From Lineus longissimus (Eukaryota; Nemertea; Pilidiophora; Heteronemertea; Lineidae): a DNA stretch of 64,000 nt. This document shows positions 1 to 14,176 of the stretch, piece by piece (the stretch's first letter is position 1; each line of letters begins with the position of its first letter). The notes beneath the pieces are model-generated. The model made no database searches, was not told the origin of the DNA, and worked only from the letters and a program-made list of their open reading frames with translations. Position numbers and translations under genes: made by a program. The DNA lies in assembly GCF_910592395.1 (NCBI RefSeq), contig NC_088321.1, forward strand, positions 11,410,001 to 11,474,000, in the 5' to 3' direction.

Positions 1-3000
1 GCATATATAAGTGAGTTGGTGCACCCTACTCCAAACATAGGTACCCCTGTGTGACGGCCTCCCTATTACTATGATAAGTCTCCTGTCAACAAGTAGTTAG
101 GAGCCTAATTTCACGGTTGAGCAGGACTCGGGTTATGGTGTCATACCGATGAGACAGTGTGAGCTAGGTGTTCACTGTGTGTGCATATTCGCTCAGTGGA
201 GACCGGTGATTCCCATTGGCAGAGTCGTGGGCTGGCGCAGGAATCGGGTTCCCCCGTTTTGTCAGAGAGCATCAATTTTAAAGATGCCTCTTCCTACATA
301 GATAGACAGAGAGATAGACTTATAGATATTTATTAACCCCCAAATTTGGGGAGGATTAAAATTTCAGTACAAGACAGTTTAAAAACATAGAAATCGATCA
401 GCCCTGTATAACATGTGTGCGAAAGCAGTCTACAAATTAAGTATCAGCAGCTGACAAGCCATGCGGTGGGAGTCTGACCCCGGAGTGCGATAGTCAGCGC
501 GATGAAGCAGATCCAAGAGTGTGTCCGCTACTCCGTCTGCGCCATCGCGCCAACCATCCAATTTCACCCGGGGCCGCACCAGGGGCAATGTCAGCGGCTG
601 ATAGGTTAAAACCAAGGGCACGGCCCAGTAACGTGCCTTTTACCCTTTTGCAGGTAATTAAAAATATAGCGGGTAGATCAGTATTGAGCCGGCGGGCTAA
701 ATACGGTATTTCTAATCTAAGCCTTCAGATGCCCGTGAAAAATATATTTTTCATTCGGTATAGTTGCATTGGTTTGAACTCGATATCACCAAAAGTTTTC
801 TTAATAAACATTGATGACATACAAAACACTAATCTGAAATTTCCGAACCTAAAGATTGTCATCTATGCCGCTAATCATGTAATCTTTATCATTTATGAAA
901 TTTGCCAAGACATTCTGATCGAAACTTGATGCACGAGTTTCTAACTAAGAACACGTGAACCGTGTTATCATTAAAACGCTGCGAATCTTTGATGGATGGC
1001 ATGGCAATATGGTTACAACCATAAATCGAAAAAAATCCGTAAAGACTAACCGTAGAGATTCGACCTAGCGAATTTCGACATTAAAGAAAAACACGAATGA
1101 TAATTCCAGTGCAGAAAAATGTGTGATAGTTTTCAAGTTCATTCAACCAATAGTAAAATCCTCCGTTTTAGTTGGTTGGCCTACTCTTAAATAACTTAAA
1201 TACATGATATTTAAAGACTTATCCCAGCCATTCGCGATCCAGATTAAAGAAGTAAGGTGACGTCGTTCTTGAGGTTGCCAGAACGTTCCTTCGTATGAGC
1301 GTAACTTAATTTGAAATTTTAGAATTCATCATGACGTGTGTTAACGCCATATCGTAGTAAATTGAGAGGTTCAGTATTACCAATAAGTTTTGAAGCATCA
1401 AACATAATTATCAAAATACCAATCAAATCCCACTGATCATCAGGCCTTCAAAGTCTCTGATCTTTGTGTTCATGAGGAATGTCAGAAATTTCTCAGTAAT
1501 TCAAATCTCATTGCAGCAAAACCTGATGTATTGCTCTGTAATTTATTCAATCAACTTGTGACGTGTGTTATCATCATAGCGGAGTAAACGTTTGATAGAT
1601 GGCATGACCAGATACTCCGCCAGAAATGATCCTTGGATCATTTCGTCATCATAAAATCCGCATTAGGATCAGAATCAATTATGCCTGTCGTTTAGCAACA
1701 TTACGGCATCAAAATGCGATAATTTGGTCATAAATCAGGGCCTTTTATAAGATCATAGCGCACTAGGGACACTGTCTGTTGGAAGGCGAATTAGTTCGAA
1801 AATGTGAAGACTGCTGCAATCACTATTGTCAATAGTACAGTTGTTGCTCCAATGTCAACTTAGATTAGTATTATCCATGCACCAGCTCGATCAGACCAAA
1901 TGAAACACAACCGCCTTCATTTTCATTCAATTTTCCATATAATACGCAACCTTTGAAGTTATGAGTGAATTCAAGCGCTTTTTTTTCAAAGTCGAAACGG
2001 ATTATTGCACGCTGCCACGAAACTGATGCGCATTTGGGATTCGAGTATAGTGCAGAGACGCGGCAAGCAACTGCCCTCTTAGGACAGCCACTGTGTTATC
2101 AAACGCTGGATAGAAAGAATATTGTTTGCCAAACTGGCTGCCTCTGACTACTCTCGGAACCGTTCGGGAATTATGGAAGGCCGAGATTTTGACTTGATTC
2201 TTTTATAAGGTGACTCTTTGTCAACCCTTACATCCGGGATCTACTTGATTAGTATTCAAAATGGCTGCACCACTAGACCCTGGATACTTGTGTACGTCAT
2301 ATCACTCGTCACCGCCAGAAGCTGAGGGTGACGTAGCATGTTCGACCTATGACCCTTCTATTCGGGCACTACGTGTCAGCACTATTTCATCATGACCAAA
2401 ACCGTTTGTAGCCGACCAAATAATTGTAAAATTGAGCAATTATCCCATGGTGAATACAAATAAAGAAGCCTTATACTTAAATATGAGAATAAATTATCAA
2501 AAGGGATTTTGAAATAATATTTTCACAGTGCTCGCGCGATTGGCATTTGTAACACGTGTTTCTTCCGTTCTATTTTGCTCGGAGTGCCCGTATGCCCGTA
2601 TCACCATTAGTTTCATATATTATCCGTGTCCATGAAGTTCTATTATGCCGTCAATTGATTTGTGATTGCATTAGGGTAAATGGTTATGTAGACTGATAAT
2701 GCCGCCCTTTTCGCCGATTCAATGCAACATTCCATGAATACATCTAGTGTCAAAACATTATTTACATCTTATTTGCATGTCAAACGTTATTCGTTGACCT
2801 AGTAATTTACTGGTTTTAGATCGGCGACACTAGAGTAACTTCAATATTGGCTATATTCTTTATAGAATTTCTAAATGTTAATGCCATTATGAGTACCAAT
2901 GAAGAAAGCAGTCCATTAAAATAGGAAGGTGCCTCTCGTTTATAATTCAACTTTATTTTCTAAAAACCCATTATTACAATATAGATTAAGAGATTCAACG

Positions 3001-6000
3001 TTACTTGAAATCACTAAGGGAATCAGTTACTCGCAGCATCAATTATTCTATTCCGACTTAAAGGAAACCTATAGCGAAACGTTTATAAAAATGGGGAGTT
3101 TTGAACGGTCCGGTTAAAACCTAAGGCGGGAATAAGCTTCCATTGATAACAGTTAGCAGTTTCGAGTTCCCCTTAGGTTATTGATAATGTTGCCAATGAG
3201 CTGCTAAAGAAGTAGGCCAATTAAGTTATTTTTACCACGTTCTAAATAAAGACGTGTGCCACGACTGGATGTCTTTAGGAGTGCGCCGCGCTCAAGAAAC
3301 CTAATCACCCTACATTGTATATCAGCAGTTGACTTTTCGGCAAGCTAATACAATAAATGACAACCTTTGAAGTCGTAATAAGCGAGGTTCACCAATTATA
3401 TCCCTCTTTTTATTCTCAATAGTTTCATTTTCAGAGTAGATTCAGGTAGGCTTGAATGATACCGAAGCACAATGAGCGGAGAAAGCGAAGGGCGATGTAA
3501 ATATAAGGCAATCTTTAGAAGACGGTAATGAAGAATTTCGCGGATGAAAACGAGTGATGCGAAGGCAATGGGATCAGTGTTGTAATATAATGAACGTCAT
3601 CTTGAATACGCCTTTAAAGCAACATGGCAAGGATGTAGTCACACTGCTATTTAATCTTAGAGCCCGGACTGCATGCATGACATGTAGGTGTAGTAGCTGT
3701 TTTGGAGGCGATATGCTAGCTCTTTTCGCCAAGAAGCCTAGTATTTTGATGAAAAATCGGTTAATATGCTTTGAAATATCTTAAGTGCATAGCAAGAGGG
3801 CCTACTGATGGGAAGCACCCGTTGCTCTATCAGTGAACCTAAAAATAAATGTAATCTCATTTGATACATTGCGCTTTAATACTGCTTTTCCATCACTTTA
3901 AATACCTTCATGTTCCACATTCCGCATTCTACTGGCCAACTTTGGGTCAGTTGAAAGTACAGAGGGGCATTGGCCGATCCTCGGACCCACACGATCACAA
4001 GTCGGTTGCAATTTCGCTGTGCTGCGGCTTTTCCAAAACCATCCCAACCGTTGTGGCCAGTCGGACAGCCCCTCGATAATTCCACGTACACTTAACAAAA
4101 CATGATGTGGTCAATAGACTATGAATGTCAAGTTACATTTCGATGGCAAGGTTATACTGTCTAATGACATATAATGCAATCATCTGGATATTTCCCACAC
4201 GGTGTGTTTGTGGGAATTTTAAGCATTGGCTCAACATTACTTGGCAAAGCCAAAGGGGGCGTGGTTGTGCAGTGGCCAGCTTGCCGATGATTACACACTT
4301 GGCATAACATGATGTAGATATCAATATCTAGTATACAGTTCGTTGAGCTCGTAAGGATATTGTCAATGAACCAAAGTTGACAATACCCCTGGAGACGCGA
4401 TGAGGTCATCAAACTGTATCGTACTGGGGACAGCAGGTCGAGTGGTGCCGATGCCCGAGTGCCAGTGAAAAGTCTTCAATATTCTTGGATATCATACCCG
4501 GTCCGGAGAACAAACGATTCTACTATCTACTTATCATATCTGACATGTCTGTGGTATTGACAATTGTGGTCTGTATTGAATCATATTGAACCATAATACG
4601 TTAGAATACAACAGGGACGGACTCATTTTCCAGCGGTATCTTTTCTACTTCTATACCAGAGTGCAGAAGATCAAAATGTTCCAGGATAGAATATCCAGGA
4701 AACGAAGGATTCTACTAGTACTTTAGTCTCTGAGCTACTGGCGGTCAAGCATAGAACATTCCTCCTTGCAAGCTGAAAACTAAAAAGAATCCACACTGAT
4801 TGGTATTACGTCCGAGACACCATACGTAGCCACTAGCATTTACTTCCTTCCATCCTATGTACGTAGGAAATGCTGTCCAGACCACTCCTCTACAAATTGC
4901 CATAGCCTGACTCCCAAAAGTTCTTCAGATGGTGAATGTCATGCGTCGTCAACATACCTCTGGCAATATTTTCGCTTCATTGGGTCTGTCTGCTTGCAGA
5001 TACATCAATCGCCTGGCCGGCATGTCTGGAATGGGCCGTACTCGTCTACTGCTAAGGCAGGTATATATCAAGTCTACCGACCTATTCTGCCATTGATTGG
5101 CCATTTTCAGATGTATGTGATGATTAGGCAATTAAGCAATATATAATATTTATCACCGTTTCTTTGAAGATGAGCTGCCCTTCAAAGATCTGCATGTTAG
5201 AGACGCTCAGTTAAATATATAGATACAACTCCACATAAAAGAGCGAGAGTAATCATGGTTGCTGCCTTTCCAGGCCGAAAATAGCCCAATTTATTATCAG
5301 TTATTCCGCTGCAGATTCACCCAAACAAAGTTTTCTATAATGAAAAAAAGTTCTCCTTTCCCAGTACAAGCCAGCTCGGAAAGTTGGTAGACCCGCCTGA
5401 TTCTCGGCAAAAAGGGGAATTGGTTACAAAGTGTTATTGATGCAGACAGACGAGTCACAGTTCGTATTTCCAAGAATCACTTAACCGTCGTTCCCTGTAA
5501 TTAGAGTAGCTTCCAGACTTCGATCCCTATTAATATCTTTGCTTGGCCGATCCTTCAGTCATATTTCATCTCTAACGGCTTCTTGGGATGCCGTCGTTGT
5601 ATAACTGTTCCCGCTAAATGACCTTGTGATGGCCTCGTGATTAGAAGGAGAACGATACGGGAGATACACATTGCCGGATTGCGGCGGCGTGTTTCTGAGG
5701 AAAATGGCTGTACGGTGTACAGGATAGGTTTAAGGCAATTATTGAATCTAACGACACTGCATGGTACTCTTTAGGTGCTATATTCTCGAAAGAGACGTGG
5801 AGACATCATCAGACACGATACAGACCATAGATATATGAGCGGCGGTATAGGAGACTTCGATCATACCGGCTGTATCTCCTCTGCGCTTGACTGGTCCTTC
5901 CCAATCGTATTTTAGCTCTAACGGCCTCTTGGGAGGTTGTCACGGTCTTGATTGACCCTTGTGGTCATACTTGTACCAGAACAAGGAGATACTTAAGACT

Positions 6001-6183
6001 GATTGCGGTTTCGTAATGAGCGGGACAACGGCTGTATACAACATGTGGTCGTAGCACGCGAGTTAGTCTTATAACAGTGTATGCATGTATACTGAATCAA
6101 AGAAATATTCGTTTTCGAATCAGTAAGCTACGCGTCACAAACGCTATAGACAGGACCAGTAGGAAAAAGTCATATAATAAATA
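1..6183. other. No gene recognised; low-copy intergenic DNA
   Basis: ORFs here are short and show no family I recognise. Small structures seen: a CCCCAAATTTGGGG palindrome at 338-351; three degenerate copies of a 'gacgtgtgttatcat' block near 951-1010, 1331-1375 and 1558-1612; and a diverged direct repeat described separately. Confidence 0.6.
5543..6035. repeat. Diverged direct repeat pair
   Basis: The block at about 5543-5700 (ccttcagtcatatttcatct, taacggcttcttgggatg, ggagatacacattgccg) recurs at about 5890-6035 (ccttcccaatcgtatttta, taacggcctcttgggagg, ggagatacttaagactg). Order and spacing are kept with many substitutions. Type unknown. Confidence 0.5.
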
Positions 6184-6429
6184 TGGATGGGTCTATTTGG
6201 CAAGCCGCTCGCCGAACAGGCACCTTTTTTTGTCCTGTTTGGAGAGTCGCTTGCCAAACAGCACTAAAAAGCCACCCTGTTCGGTCAGCCGGGCTTGCCA
6301 AACAGGTAAAAAATCGACCTTGTTTGGCGAGCTGGAGACTTTACTTTAACATTAATGAGTTCGGCTCTCCATTCAGGACAAGAAAAAGTCGCTGTTTGGT
6401 AAGCCGGGCTTGCCAAATAGTCACTTCCA
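6184..6429. mobile_element. Non-autonomous inverted-repeat element, copy 1
   Basis: Bounded by CTATTTGGCAAGCC (from 6193) and its complement GGCTTGCCAAATAG (ending 6420); the match extends outward with mismatches to TGGA..TCCA. Inside, the motif ctgtttggcaagc or its complement occurs several more times. A second copy lies at 42201-42449. No coding capacity; superfamily not assigned. Confidence 0.75.
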
Positions 6430-8891
6430 ATTAATATAGCACTTTGTTTGCTTGTGTTTTAGAAAAAGCACGATAAAAACACATATAAGAAACACTGCAG
6501 CTCAGACGTATAGGGAACACAAGAACACGTCATACGCATCATGGCCTTGGCCACAAATACATGTACCCAGTTCGAACATCCAGGTAAGATTCGTGTAAGA
6601 TTCTAGGTGATGATCTTACATTGATCTTGTTACGAATGTACATGTATCTGACCGAACATGAAGAAGATCTTTATCAATACACATGTAAGATCCTACACAA
6701 ATCTTATCTTACTTTTCGACGTGGCCGTTTTTCACATTAAGTCGAGTAGAGACGGATCAAGAGTCAAATCGGCGGACGATAGGATAATCGGGCAGTAACT
6801 CACCATTCGGAGATCATTATACCCGACTGCAAGAGATGCCGTGAACTTGGCTATGCACAACCATAACCGCTTATTCTAAATCACCAGTGGGAATTCAAAT
6901 CAAACAGTTAGCGGCTGCTAACTCGCAACAAATCAAAGATTAATCGGCACTAGTGGCTGCTGAGGGATTGTGGAGTGTCCGGATCAAGGTCAGATGTTAA
7001 CATATCAATTACCGAATGTGTGTTTGCAGTCAAGCATAGCATCAATCATATATCAATCAGTCTTGGATGTACCGTTATAGCCAAAAGAAAATTTACGACG
7101 GAAAAACTGCAACCCTGTAGCTCTAGGTCTACACAATACATTATTGTGGTCCGTGCATGACCAGTGAATGATGGCAACAGGTCAGGATCATTGTGCAATC
7201 AACAGCATTAGGCGAAAATAGATAAAAAGACATCCAGTCATGGCACAAGTCTTTATTTAGACTAGCTGAACATGGTAAAAATAACTAAATTGGTGATTAC
7301 TTCGTATGCAGCTGACTGGCTACATAATCAACTACCTGAGGGGAACTCGAAACTGCTAAAAAATTATCATTTGAAGCTTATTCCCGCCTTTGGTAATAAC
7401 CGGGCCGTTCAAAACACTCAATTTTTTAAGCGTTTCGCTATAGGTTTTCTTTAATTTGGCGTTTTAATTAGTCAAAGAAACATTTTCCGCTCTTTGCTGC
7501 GTTCTCGGAGTTAGACGATTACAGCTATTGTATGTAACAAATCGAAATTTGGGAAAGAAGAATTCACCAGAGGCATAGATCCTTCTACTTAAAAATGAGT
7601 CGTCTTCGCTTGGACCGATGTGATGTTCTCCATATGGAAGAACACATACTCCCGCAGAAGCTGCTGAACTGGCTCCCGGAACAGGTTCGCAACATGAGAA
7701 GATTATCCACAACACGTGTAATGTGATATGATGCAGCGAAACGAGGTGGTACACGAGCTGGTCTTTGTGATGACTTGATGAAAGCTACCACAGACAGAAA
7801 ACGAAGGCAACGATCCTTCGCACTTTTGTTGGCCTAAATCATCATATCGCTGTTAGTAATCCGGACCCATACCGTCACCGGTCTTAATTGACAATGTTTC
7901 ATACCATGATCGATCGGATGCTGTGATACCTCTGATTTCCTGTGTACATGTAGCACATCGTAAAAACTCTGGTGGGTTAATCCCCTTCTGTCTCTAGTCG
8001 ATAATTGACAAGGATTCATTCTGTCACAGGTACTTATTGACAAGGAATTATATGCTATTGCCATGCTGCACTGCCGGAATCAACCGTTCACTGCTTATTG
8101 ACATCATCGTACCATTTGATTTGACTGCTTAATACCCTTGCGCGTCATGTCATCCCGTACCTTATTGACAAGTTTGCATGCATTACTGCCCTGGCCCGTG
8201 CTTGAGCATTAGAAAGAAAACTACACCATTTTATCGTTTAATGCAGCGACACATCTCTTTATCCAAATGGATAAACTCCAATCTAAAGAAGCTCTAGGGG
8301 ATAAAAATGATGATGAGTGTTGACTATGAGAATTAGTGGGAAAACCGATGCATTATGTGAGGATTGACTTTAACGTTATGGCTGTGTATTGCATAGTGCC
8401 GGATAATATAAACTTTTTTTGGGTAAATCATGTATAATACATGTAATGTAAACATCATCAAATACGTTATCTTGTCCGTTGTAAGTGTCGTCTCTACGTC
8501 AGTCAACACGTACAGGATTTCGTGACCAACTTGCCTCCCCTCCCCCCCCCCCCCCCCCCCCCCCCCAGCATAAAACGTCTGTTCACATATCTTTACCATG
8601 GTTTCATTTTATCTAGTGCCATTTTCTAACACAAGGCGACGCGCCCGCATTCAATGAATCTGGCCGGGAGCAACTCACGCTGCAGTCACCAAACCACTGA
8701 GTCAGTGGCCCAGGACTAGTGTTGTGTTGCTCATTGGTGTTCTGGGACACCACGGCCCCTGCATTAATTGCCTCGGCAGTACGGTGCAGTGACAACCTTC
8801 CATGTCTTAAGCTGATCAGGGATGATGTAAAGGTTTTGTCGCCTTTTACTGTCCAACACCAGGTATCATCACTGACGAATCCATCTGTAGC
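6430..8891. other. No gene recognised
   Basis: Contains an imperfect inverted pair of gtaagat-rich blocks (6583-6612 and 6682-6711), a poly-C run of 25 (8542-8566), and repeated 'ttattgacaag..gcat..attgcc' blocks near 8029-8062 and 8157-8190. No exon could be supported. Confidence 0.5.
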
Positions 8892-9261
8892 AATAGCATT
8901 CCGCGACGTTACTATTTATAGCTCACAAGGTCATTTGAATAAGATATTGATGACGTTTTAGTCACGTGACAGTCGGACATCGACACTTATTTCTACGCAT
9001 TTGAGCTTATTTCAAAGTCAATTATCTTTGACCCTGCATTGTTTTCAGCATGAATGATACCATAGAGTCAGAGAGAGAAATGTTCTGAACCATTATGTAG
9101 TATTTCCAACACTCGGACATGTGCCAGATTGAATCTAACTGCCCTAGTTAGAAAGCCTGAATCCATTACGAAACCGCATGTTTGTCACATTGCCTGTAAT
9201 TCAGCGATGGGGGAAATAGAGGGCAGCAGCTGCAGTGACGTCATTATCGCGGAATGCTATT
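8892..9261. mobile_element. 370-bp inverted-repeat element, copy 1
   Basis: Begins AATAGCATTCCGCGA and ends TCGCGGAATGCTATT, a 15-bp perfect terminal inverted repeat. A second 370-bp copy lies inverted at 19146-19515 with few differences. Inner TA dinucleotides at both ends (AATA|GCATT) would fit TA target duplication. No ORF of note; a MITE. Confidence 0.85.
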
Positions 9262-12200
9262 GCAATGGCTTGTGCCCTGTTGTACTATATATTGTAGATG
9301 TCTTCTCCTACTATGGCGTTGTAAGGTCGTCCCTCCATTGACAAAAGCCAACGACGGCAGTTTCAACTGGGTGCCTGAACCACTCCACTCATTTCATCTG
9401 ATGTTGTCATTGTAAACAAAAACATCTTGAACAATCTCAATTTATTTCAAATTTGAATCATGAACGAACGGCATGTATATAGGCGGTATGAGAAAGCCAC
9501 AGCAGATATATCTTCAAAAAGTTTCATATTATATTGTATTTGTTCAACTGGAGAGGGATGTAGGTCTTGGGATTAACACTTTAACTATGTAATGGGTTCA
9601 AAGTTCGAGTAAAATGCAGGTACTTGGGCAACCGCTTCTGTGGTGTCAGATCATCCCTCGCGTTTAGTTTCATTGGTCTTCGAAGAGATATACAAGCACC
9701 AAAGGGCACTTAGATGGTATTGCTTTGAAGAATTATTTAAATGTGTGACAAGTCACACGATCCTCAGGCCATCGCCTGTATCGATATTAGAGAGGTTCTA
9801 TCCGATCCGTATTGGCGTATATCTGGATGGGCGAAACAGAGGCACGCCCTTCGCCCATGGTGACTGAAAAAACATCCACGTCGAGGCATGGCAGACAATT
9901 CCAAGGAATTAGCCACTTACGGATATGATCATCATGGTAAATCATGCGTTCCGTGGACGTGGACATGTTCCGTGGACATTAATGGAGGTTACATTATCTT
10001 CAATTGAGGATTTGCGTTCAATTTGTGTCTCGATGTATGACTAATCTAGTATGGATAACAGCAGCAGACCATACGAGGTTTTGTATCAAATAAGTTTATA
10101 CTGATAACTGGAATAATTTGTTACATAAAAGTGTAGCCCCCCCCCCCCGAGCTTGCCGAGAAACTGGTAGGCCATTTGCGTAAGTTATTATCCAGACTGG
10201 AAAAGTACGGGTCACGAGTCATTGATCGTTGGTAACTTGTTTCGTAGAAACCGTGGTGCAGACGTCAGTTCGCCGATCTCCTGTTGAGATGTTTGTTTGG
10301 GGCCCGATCTGTTGAGTTGGGTGTTGGTTTTTGGCTACGTTCGGGTCACGAGAGGCATTGCCAAACGAGCATTGATCGTTGATCACTTGTTTTGTAGAAG
10401 CCGTGGTGGAACGACAGAGGGAGATGGTTCGGAATATTGATGGTGTCGTGGACAGGGGTATATGATATTCTGGGCACTAGGAACGTGTTTGCCGTTAGAC
10501 CTTTTCCTAGCCCGCCCGCATTCCCTTTCATTTCACTCCTTCTGTTTAGTTTCGTCATGGCGAATGCCATTTCTCCCAACACCTTATCGTCAACGTGAAA
10601 TGGGAGATGCGCCCGGCACTCGGGAAACCCTAGGTACAGTAACCCATGATGACATTTACCCCTTCATGTGCGAAAAGATCTAATACGAACAGATAGACGA
10701 AAATTACGTAGAACTTCCAAAAGATACTTGCAAAATGTTTACTACTATATATACGCAATTTTCTTTTTCCTCGTCGACTAAAATACCCCTGCAGCAGCAA
10801 ATGCGCCAGGTTCGTACAAGAAGGGCATATACCTATTCTTCCTTCGAGTAGAAAAAGAACCATTAGCGGATATACAGTTGCCTAGAATAGGCCAATTATT
10901 GGGATTCATACGGGGAAAAAAGCAAATGGCCTCAAGAAATGTCTTGGCGTTGACGTCCACTGTGCAAACGATAGCGATGGTCGCACCATGCTTACTAGGC
11001 AGTTTTTTGGCGTACGGCGTCTATGAGTCAGCAATGAGCAACTTCAGTTGGAAATAGTTTGTAGTAAATTATGCTGTACAATTCGTTAAGGTATCAAAGC
11101 GCTTACCGGTGATAGTCCTAATATGTGTATCGGAACAGGGACCGGGATTCGAACCGAGAATGGTCACTTCACCACGCCGACGTCCTAAGGTCCGCCATGG
11201 GATAATGACAGTTATATTGACACTGCTGCCACATTTCAAACTACGGCAAGGAAAACGATATTATTTATAGCACGTATAGATTGCTAACAAGCTGAACTAC
11301 ATGATGAAATAACCGCAGTAACGTCATTAGCGAAAACGACGGCAATTCGCACTCTGAGCAACTGGTCAACAAGCTAGCATTGGCCATTTCGTCTGTTCTG
11401 AAAAGATGTACCCGGGGAGACGAGATCAGATTTCTGCTTCTGATGAGAGGTGACGTGCAGGTCGATGCAGTATGCTTTGGCACATTGCTCTTCGCGTCGA
11501 AAGCTGTAAGCGTATGGTAGTTACCAACTGCCAATGGGGACTCATTGGTCATGATACAACATTTGCCTAGTAAGACATGTCCATTATGCTTTTCGTCCGT
11601 CGACGTGATCGTTGACAGGGATCAAAGTTGCAGAAGCCTTGGCCAAAAAGCGATTCACACTCTGAAAAATTAAAGTGTTTGAGCATTTTGAGACAACTTG
11701 GACAACAATAAGTATTTGTTTTCGGCCAACACAACTGTAATCACCCTGAAGATTTTTTCTGTGAATTATCAGCATAAACTCGAATGCACGAACGCCATAT
11801 AATAAATAGATTTAATGCTGCGGGTTAAATATACCGATGTCGAGCACTGGGGAATTTTTACCACTGAACATTTGGATATCTTACTTTTATTAAATGAAGT
11901 CATTGCCCCCTATCAAGTACACACTCGAAATGAGGCTATTCATAGGCATCGTAAGATACACTTCGAGTAACATTTTTACAGGTTGGCGCAAACTGAAGTA
12001 AAATGTCGGACCCCATACCCGGACAATGACTGAATCTCTACCCTCTCAGACACTGATTTCTAGCAGCACTATGTACTATTCGGATTGATCTCAGGGTGGG
12101 CCCCTGAAGGCGTACATTTTGAAAGAAGTCCCCCCCCCCTCTCCTATCCACCCACCCCAAACCTCATGATGAATGGTCGAATGGCAGTGTTGAATCGTAT

Positions 12201-13043
12201 GAACAAATTTCAAAAATAAAGAGACGAAAGCATTATCCGGAAACAAAATCAGTGAATAACAGAATAAGAAATAATTGGCAATTTTCGCGAAAATTTGTCA
12301 AAAGCTTTTTTCAAAGTCTGGATTTATTGAATCATGTATCATGTTAACGGCCATTTTGTTCGCCATCAGGATGGTTTGTCTCGCTTGATATGATCGAGAT
12401 AATATTCGAATATTTTTCAAAGAAAGCTACGTGTTTTAGTACTCAGTAACCTTTTTCGACATCTTGTTATTTGGCAAATTTGCAAGTACGGGTATTGTGG
12501 ACTTGACCACTTGCTGTCAGTGCTTCTGGATAAGCTCTGGTCTCTCCTTTAAGTCTGAGCTGAATATGTGTGTATCTAGAAAACGCCAAAGGCTAAGCTG
12601 ACCATATACTAGGCCCTTGATCACCGTACATCGACCAGAGGAAATAAAGGATTCGATTTCGATTACTTCATTCCGTTTTCCCGGTAACTCCAAATGAGAC
12701 ATCATTATGTGACACAACCCGATCGCAAAATCGTCTCGATCAAGGCAAAATCGAATCATCCGTTATAATCTCGTCCGTGCATCACGTCGACTTTTCCGAT
12801 GAAATTTAGCTAAAAAGCAGTTTATGCTCTTATGATGGCTTCTAACTCAGTGTCCTGTTTGATTGTCTCATAATAGATAAGACTTTGAAGCATCGCATCA
12901 ATTTATTTCAGATTTGGACAGTGTCCTGGAAGCTCAACATGTTGTACCATAACGAATGAGTGTACGAACGCGCATATTCTTCACTCGTTGTGTCACAACA
13001 CGACATACATTTTAATATTGATTCGCGAGCACTTGGCTGATTA
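9262..13043. other. No gene recognised apart from a SINE-like piece
   Basis: Two diverged direct copies of a 'gtcacgag..attgatcgtt..cttgttt.gtagaa.ccgtggtg' block lie at about 10209-10259 and 10345-10409. Short C runs at 10138 and 12130. No supported exon. Confidence 0.5.
11080..11205 (-). mobile_element. tRNA-derived SINE-like fragment
   Basis: On the minus strand a GGTTCGAATCCCGG box B is preceded by GGCGTGGTGAAGTG, resembling box A, and followed by a non-tRNA tail (taagcgctttgatacc). The A-to-B distance is too short for an intact tRNA, so this is a decayed SINE head and not a tRNA gene. Confidence 0.45.
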
Positions 13044-13260
13044 GGGCCGTTTACACGGGACCAAACCCGATCTAGGTCGATTCGGTACGGTTTAGACAGA
13101 GATGGATATTGGTCTGCCGTGTCAACTCGCACGAATGTGACCGGACCTGGTCTGGTTCGATGAACATACTTCATACGTCATTACGCGACATACGTCATTC
13201 ATGACGTCGTGATGGATGTGACCTGAACTGATTTGGTTTTGTACCGTGTAAGTGGTTCCA
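13044..13260. mobile_element. PIF/Harbinger-like MITE
   Basis: A 217-bp segment with imperfect terminal inverted repeats (GGGCCGTTTACACGGGACC and the complement of ..GTACCGTGTAAGTGG). It is flanked on both sides by TTA (13041-13043 and 13261-13263), the 3-bp target duplication typical of PIF/Harbinger. Confidence 0.65.
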
Positions 13261-13504
13261 TTAGTGGGTGTTCAAGCATCATTCAGTCGAGTTGTGCTAC
13301 AAAACGAAATTGTACAACCTAGAGGAGATCTTTGCTGTCGAAGAAAGGCGCCCTACCTCATGATGAAATCGAGAATCGAACCAGGGGCCGGAGATGTGAC
13401 AGGCGCCGATGATTCTAATGGAAAGATGGTAAAATGATTGGCTGAACAGCCATGTATAAACGCCAATATACATGTATCTTAAAGTATGTTCCCAGCCGAG
13501 GAAA

Positions 13505-14176
13505 TTATCAAACGCATCTTATTTATGCTGATGCAGTGATTGGATTGGAGACTCCGGGGTAAATATTTGTTGAGGTGTCTGTGGTCGGATCAAAGGGTGT
13601 GATGGGGTTTGAAAGACAAACAATATCCCCAAAATGAAGCCATCAATAAAAACGATAAGAGCAGACACGACCTTTCATTGGATAGCTTTCAGTGAGCATT
13701 TTGAGATGGCATAATTCGTGTAGTCATAGGTTTCATATTCGAGGCAATCACATAAAAATTTTTTTTTTTTCTTCAAAAATATATATGTTGCCATTCGTTG
13801 TCAAAGGGTTAAATTTTCTATCGATTTTCAATAGCATCTGCTCCGCCTTATGTCCCAACGCCGTTTCGGCATTTGGGAATCAGTTCCCACATGTCCCGAC
13901 GCCGTTTCGACATTTGGGAATCAGTTCACACATGTCCCGACGCCGTTTCGGCATTTGGGAATCAGTTCCCACATGTCCCGACGCCGTTTCGGCATTTGGG
14001 AATCAGTTCCCAGTCAAGTAAATTATTGAAAAATGACTTAATATGCTGATCTTCCGATTAGGTTCGATACGGATCGCATCAGCGGGCGAATATTGGTGAT
14101 AATGAATCTGCGGACCAATCAATGAGTATGACAGGGTTTGGAAGACAACAAACTGTCCCAAAAAACCAAAACACTT
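13505..14176. repeat. Degenerate repeat block, copies 1 and 2
   Basis: A 'tatttg..gaggtgtctgtggtcggatcaa..gggtttgaaagac' segment at about 13560-13620 recurs at about 14090-14150. A further diverged copy lies at 15181-15245. Includes the 41-bp tandem repeat. Confidence 0.55.
13850..14013. repeat. 41-bp tandem repeat, four copies
   Basis: Copies start at 13850, 13891, 13932 and 13973 with one to a few substitutions each. The unit contains gccgtttcggcatttggg. The ORF across it is incidental: 41 is not a multiple of three, so each copy is read in a different frame. Confidence 0.9.

Noticed and set aside
519-929. 136-codon ORF near the left edge
   Set aside because: No recognisable domain, biased only by AT content, and no supporting splice or start signals.
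11080-11205. Functional tRNA gene
   Set aside because: Box B is good, but box A is too close and no anticodon arm or acceptor pairing can be formed.
13692-14021. 109-codon ORF with repeated RRFGIW-like peptide
   Set aside because: It is produced by a 41-bp tandem repeat read in changing frames; no start context or homology.
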